In this document: in pieces, positions 61,668 to 64,000 of the stretch | Layout: each line of letters starts with the position of its first letter | Numbering within the stretch: the stretch's first letter is position 1 | Made by a program: the position numbers and the translations under genes | The notes under the pieces: model-generated | The model's database searches: none | Told to the model about the DNA's origin: nothing | Seen by the model: the letters and a program-made list of their open reading frames with translations, nothing else | Source: Paraburkholderia sp. DHOC27 | Lineage (GTDB): Bacteria; Pseudomonadota; Gammaproteobacteria; Burkholderiales; Burkholderiaceae | Assembly (NCBI RefSeq): GCF_003429005.1 | Contig: NZ_QVQV01000011.1 | Location: forward strand, 124,184-188,183 | Reading direction: 5' to 3' | Length of the DNA: 64,000 nucleotides

Positions 61668-62177
61668 TTCGCTCTATATGAATGACCTGAGTGCTCTTGG
61701 TCGATCTTGGCGGGTTCGCAGACGGCGGACGCTCCTCGCTTGCTCAATATCGAACCGTCAATTTAACTGACGGTCGATTCTCGCAGCTCGGACGAGACCC
61801 TACGCCTCGCAGACATTGCGACATTGCGCGACCTCTAGCGACGAAATCGCAAAAGGCAATCCTGTACCCCGGATGGTCGCTGCACATAATCGGAAGGGGA
61901 CGTCACCGGCCAGGTGTCCTTGGTGGCCGGTATACGAGACGACGCGAGTGCCCTTACGCGAACGTTTTCGAATCGGCTGACGTTGTCGCGTAAGCGACGA
62001 TGTGACCGATGGGTGATGCGCGCGTTGATAAACCGCTATGCAAGCATGTGTCCCATGCATTGGACTAAGTTCGACTGGCAACTCAGGCGCCCATGTTGCC
62101 AGCACGTCGCACAAGCGCTAACCAATTCCCCGTTACGGCGTAACGTTTGCGCGTGGCGCCCGAAACCGGCGCGAGCC

Positions 62178-62185
62178 TATCCTGC
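62178..62185 (+). other. Candidate nic site of oriT
   Basis: TATCCTGC fits the IncP-type nic consensus YATCCTG/Y. It is preceded by a short inverted repeat (GCGCC, seven bases, GGCGC) and followed by an ACCG...CGGT hairpin and a T-run. It lies about 745 bases before traK. Confidence 0.45.
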
Positions 62186-62235
62186 AATACCGTGTTTTCG
62201 GTGCATTTTTTGTCGCCCGGCGTAAACGTTTTGCG

Positions 62236-62265
62236 CAGAGGTTTCCGTCACGGCGTAAACCTCTG
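62236..62265. repeat. 9-base inverted repeat in the oriT-like region
   Basis: CAGAGGTTT, twelve bases, AAACCTCTG, perfect arms. The left arm with its neighbours (GCGCAGAGGT) recurs at about 62332. Possible binding site for a transfer or replication protein. Confidence 0.5.
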
Positions 62266-62928
62266 TTCAGGCCCCGAAGTATCGCGTCCGAATGGCGTAC
62301 GAGCCGTGTGCGAAGGCCGTGCGAAACCGCTGCGCAGAGGTCTCGCTTCGGGCGCAAACGAAATGCGTATGCCGGTGCGCAAACGGATGCGCTTCCCGTG
62401 CGCAGTAGTTTCGCGTTTATCGGTCCATTCCCTGCGCATGGCATGCCCACGATTGTGCGTATGTCGTCATGCTAAACGCACGTGTGACGTGTGCAGAAAC
62501 GGCGCGATACCGGGTGCAGGTCTGGCGTCGCCGCGTCGCAGGCCATTTACAGGTCGGGTGTTATGGATGTCCGATCCACGTCGCTGCCACGTTCGCTGAT
62601 CTTGCGCTGTCGATACTCATCCATTGCCTATCGATGATCGACGTCCGTGCGTAGCGTGAGGCCACACCATGCGTACCCGGTGCGTAGCGCGAGCGAACCT
62701 CGATGCGTAACGGGGCGTCAATGCGGGGCATCAATAGCGCATGTGTCGCGCGTGTACGACAGGCGTTAAAAAGTGCGTTGTGCTCACCGCTTCCCATGAC
62801 GTCCCATGCGTTCCCGTATCTGTTTGCTGCGCGAAAACAGGTAGTTGACGGGTGCGTTTGCTGTGCGCAGGATGGTGACAGGTCGGTGTGTTAACGGCGC
62901 GCAGGAAGGTGTGCATGGGAGGGTGACA

Positions 62929-63378
62929 ATGCCTGTCGCGAGGGTCTATACGAAGTCGCAATGGGAATCGTTTGCCCGTGCGCTCGACGCGCTGCCCGAG
63001 AAGCCCGATGCGGAACGCGGCGTCACGGTGCGCGATGCGATGAAAGAGATGCGCGCACGCGTACGCGCGGCGCAGGCGAAGGGCTACACGTTGGAGCAGA
63101 TCGCGGAGCATGCGAAGTCGCATGGAATCGACATCACGGCGGGCGCTATCCGGTACGGGCTGCGTGCAGCCGGGAAGGGCGGCGGCGCGAACGGTACACG
63201 CGCGGCGTCAGGCGGGAGAGCAGCGGCACCGCCAGGCACATCAGTGGCGCGTTCGCCTGACAGTCCACCGCGTCAGAATCAGGTCCGCAAGGATGGGGGA
63301 AGGACCGTAACCGGACAACCCATGCCGGTGCAGGGCACGCTCGGATTTGCAATCCGGCCCGACACCGACGACCTGTAG
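62929..63378 (+). CDS. traK: TraK-like conjugation protein
   Basis: A 149-residue basic protein. The middle part (VRAAQAKGYTLEQIAEHAKS) followed by GIDITAGAIRYGLRAAGK resembles the helix-turn-helix segment of IncP TraK, the oriT-binding protein, and a disordered Pro/Arg-rich tail follows. GGGAGGGTGAC before 62929 gives the start. It is followed ten bases later by the TraL-like ATPase, the order known from IncP plasmids. Confidence 0.65.
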   Translation: MPVARVYTKSQWESFARALDALPEKPDAERGVTVRDAMKEMRARVRAAQAKGYTLEQIAEHAKSHGIDITAGAIRYGLRAAGKGGGANGTRAASGGRAAAPPGTSVARSPDSPPRQNQVRKDGGRTVTGQPMPVQGTLGFAIRPDTDDL

Positions 63379-63387
63379 GGAGTCACC

Positions 63388-64000
63388 ATGAACAAGACAG
63401 TCGACACGACAGTCAACCCCATCTATCTCGTCGGCGGTGGCAAAGGCGGCGTCGGCAAGAGCGTGGTCGCGCTCGCGCTCGTGGATCACCTGCAGCGCCG
63501 GGGCGTGAATACTGTGCTGGTGGAAAACGACACGTCGAATCCTGACGTGATGCGCGCAGTACACGAAGAGATTGCGTGTGCATCGTTCGATCTGGACACG
63601 GCGGGCGGCTGGATCGACATGGTGAACTACTGCGACGGGCATCGCGATGCGGTCGTGGTGGTCAGCACGGCGGCGCGCAACCAGGATGGGGTTACGCGCT
63701 ACGGCGCGACACTGGGCAGCACACTCGATGAACTCGGGCGTCGGCTCGTCGTCTTCTGGGTCATCAACCGGCAGCGCGACAGTCTCGAACTGCTGCGGCA
63801 GTTCAGCGAGACGTTCCCGGATGCGACGGTGCATGTCGTGCGCAATGGCTACTACGGTGCGCCTGAACGGTTCGTGCTGTATCAGGATTCGAAGCTGCGC
63901 AAAAGCATCGAGGCGAAGGGCCGGTCGCTGGATTTTCCCGAACTCGCGGACCGGGTGGCCGATGATCTGCGCAGCCAGCGACTGTCGGTACGCAAGGCGG
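63388..64000 (+). CDS. traL: TraL-like conjugation ATPase, N-terminal part
   Basis: The gene runs off the right edge after 204 residues. The start holds a deviant Walker A, VGGGKGGVGKSVVALALVDH, as in ParA/MinD-type ATPases, then VLVENDTSNPDV for the second strand. Size and position after traK match IncP TraL; a ParA-like partition protein is less likely because of the later sequence and the neighbour. AGGGAGTCACC before ATG gives the start. Confidence 0.75.
   Translation, partial: MNKTVDTTVNPIYLVGGGKGGVGKSVVALALVDHLQRRGVNTVLVENDTSNPDVMRAVHEEIACASFDLDTAGGWIDMVNYCDGHRDAVVVVSTAARNQDGVTRYGATLGSTLDELGRRLVVFWVINRQRDSLELLRQFSETFPDATVHVVRNGYYGAPERFVLYQDSKLRKSIEAKGRSLDFPELADRVADDLRSQRLSVRKA

Larger units (their letters stand above)
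61668..62928. other. Non-coding oriT-like region
   Basis: About 1260 bases without a supported gene before traK. The right half is full of TGCGCA, TGCGTA and GGCGTAA words (about 15 in 62130-62710), a 9-base inverted repeat at 62236-62265 and a relaxase nic-like site at 62178. This matches the place of oriT in IncP-type transfer regions, directly upstream of traK. No relaxase gene is on the left side within the window. Confidence 0.5.

Noticed and set aside
1..64000. CRISPR arrays, tRNA and rRNA genes
   Set aside because: No regularly spaced repeats, no CCA-type cloverleaf and no rRNA blocks were seen on either strand; a program such as tRNAscan-SE would be decisive for tRNAs.

Overview
The window (GC-rich, roughly 60 %) reads as accessory DNA of a Burkholderia-type betaproteobacterium (Paraburkholderia/Caballeronia/Burkholderia sensu lato). 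This rests on the family mix (DUF3331, DUF3579, phasin, polyhydroxyalkanoate-type and Burkholderia-like transporters) and on an IncP-type traK-traL pair with an oriT-like sequence at the right-hand end. It is therefore probably part of a conjugative plasmid or integrative element. That assignment is inference.

The dominant feature is a dispersed fluoride regulon. I find 17 copies of the fluoride (crcB-motif) riboswitch aptamer between positions 1855 and 53132, eleven on the + strand and six on the - strand. Sixteen of them follow a near-identical sigma70-type promoter (TTGCGN or TTGACN, 16-18 bases, TAnnnT) whose -10 box ends 6-18 bases before the aptamer. The genes downstream include the fluoride channel CrcB and a divergent family I pyrophosphatase. 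They also include a phosphoglycerate-mutase-like histidine phosphatase with an ACS transporter and MgtC, and a CNNM/CorC-type membrane protein with an unknown membrane partner. Further targets are a host-attachment/baeRF-like protein, a sugar-acid dehydratase, two MutS-like ATPases, a small two-helix membrane protein, DUF3579, a SatP/YaaH acetate transporter, citrate synthase, a short acidic/basic protein, two Nudix hydrolases, a GH63-like glucosidase and a Sel1-like protein. Several of these match gene classes known to be fluoride-riboswitch targets or enzymes inhibited by fluoride.

Nine of the riboswitches are followed by the same arrangement. The aptamer 3' segment (CCUAC or CCUGC) can pair with a downstream GUAGG or GCAGG that also serves as the Shine-Dalgarno of a short leader ORF. 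Three of these leader ORFs abut or overlap the next gene (28033..28326, 41724..41939, 53183..53617). This suggests translation-coupled or Rho-linked control.

Layout: 1-822 end of a cyclopropane fatty acid synthase; 974-4000 crcB, pyrophosphatase and small genes; 4656-10480 OFA transporter, CNNM operon and mntH; 10755-17300 a decayed zone with an IS21 element in a merR gene, relics of a histidine phosphatase and of mntH, a frameshifted AbiEi antitoxin and a CDF transporter; 17309-24263 phosphatase-transporter-MgtC operon, second pyrophosphatase and dehydratase; 24927-28408 MutS-like operon; 28816-37994 small fluoride genes, ilvD with its LysR regulator, SatP and citrate synthase; 38397-41384 an oxidoreductase-patatin fusion and a phasin; 41631-54168 Nudix, universal stress, glucosidase, ZapE, GatC and Sel1 genes; 54489-61667 IHF-like protein, two MFS transporters, ChrB-like protein, an endonuclease/phosphatase, a third MutS-like protein and a LysR-type DNA-binding stub; 61668-64000 oriT-like region with traK and traL. 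No rRNA, tRNA or CRISPR array was seen.
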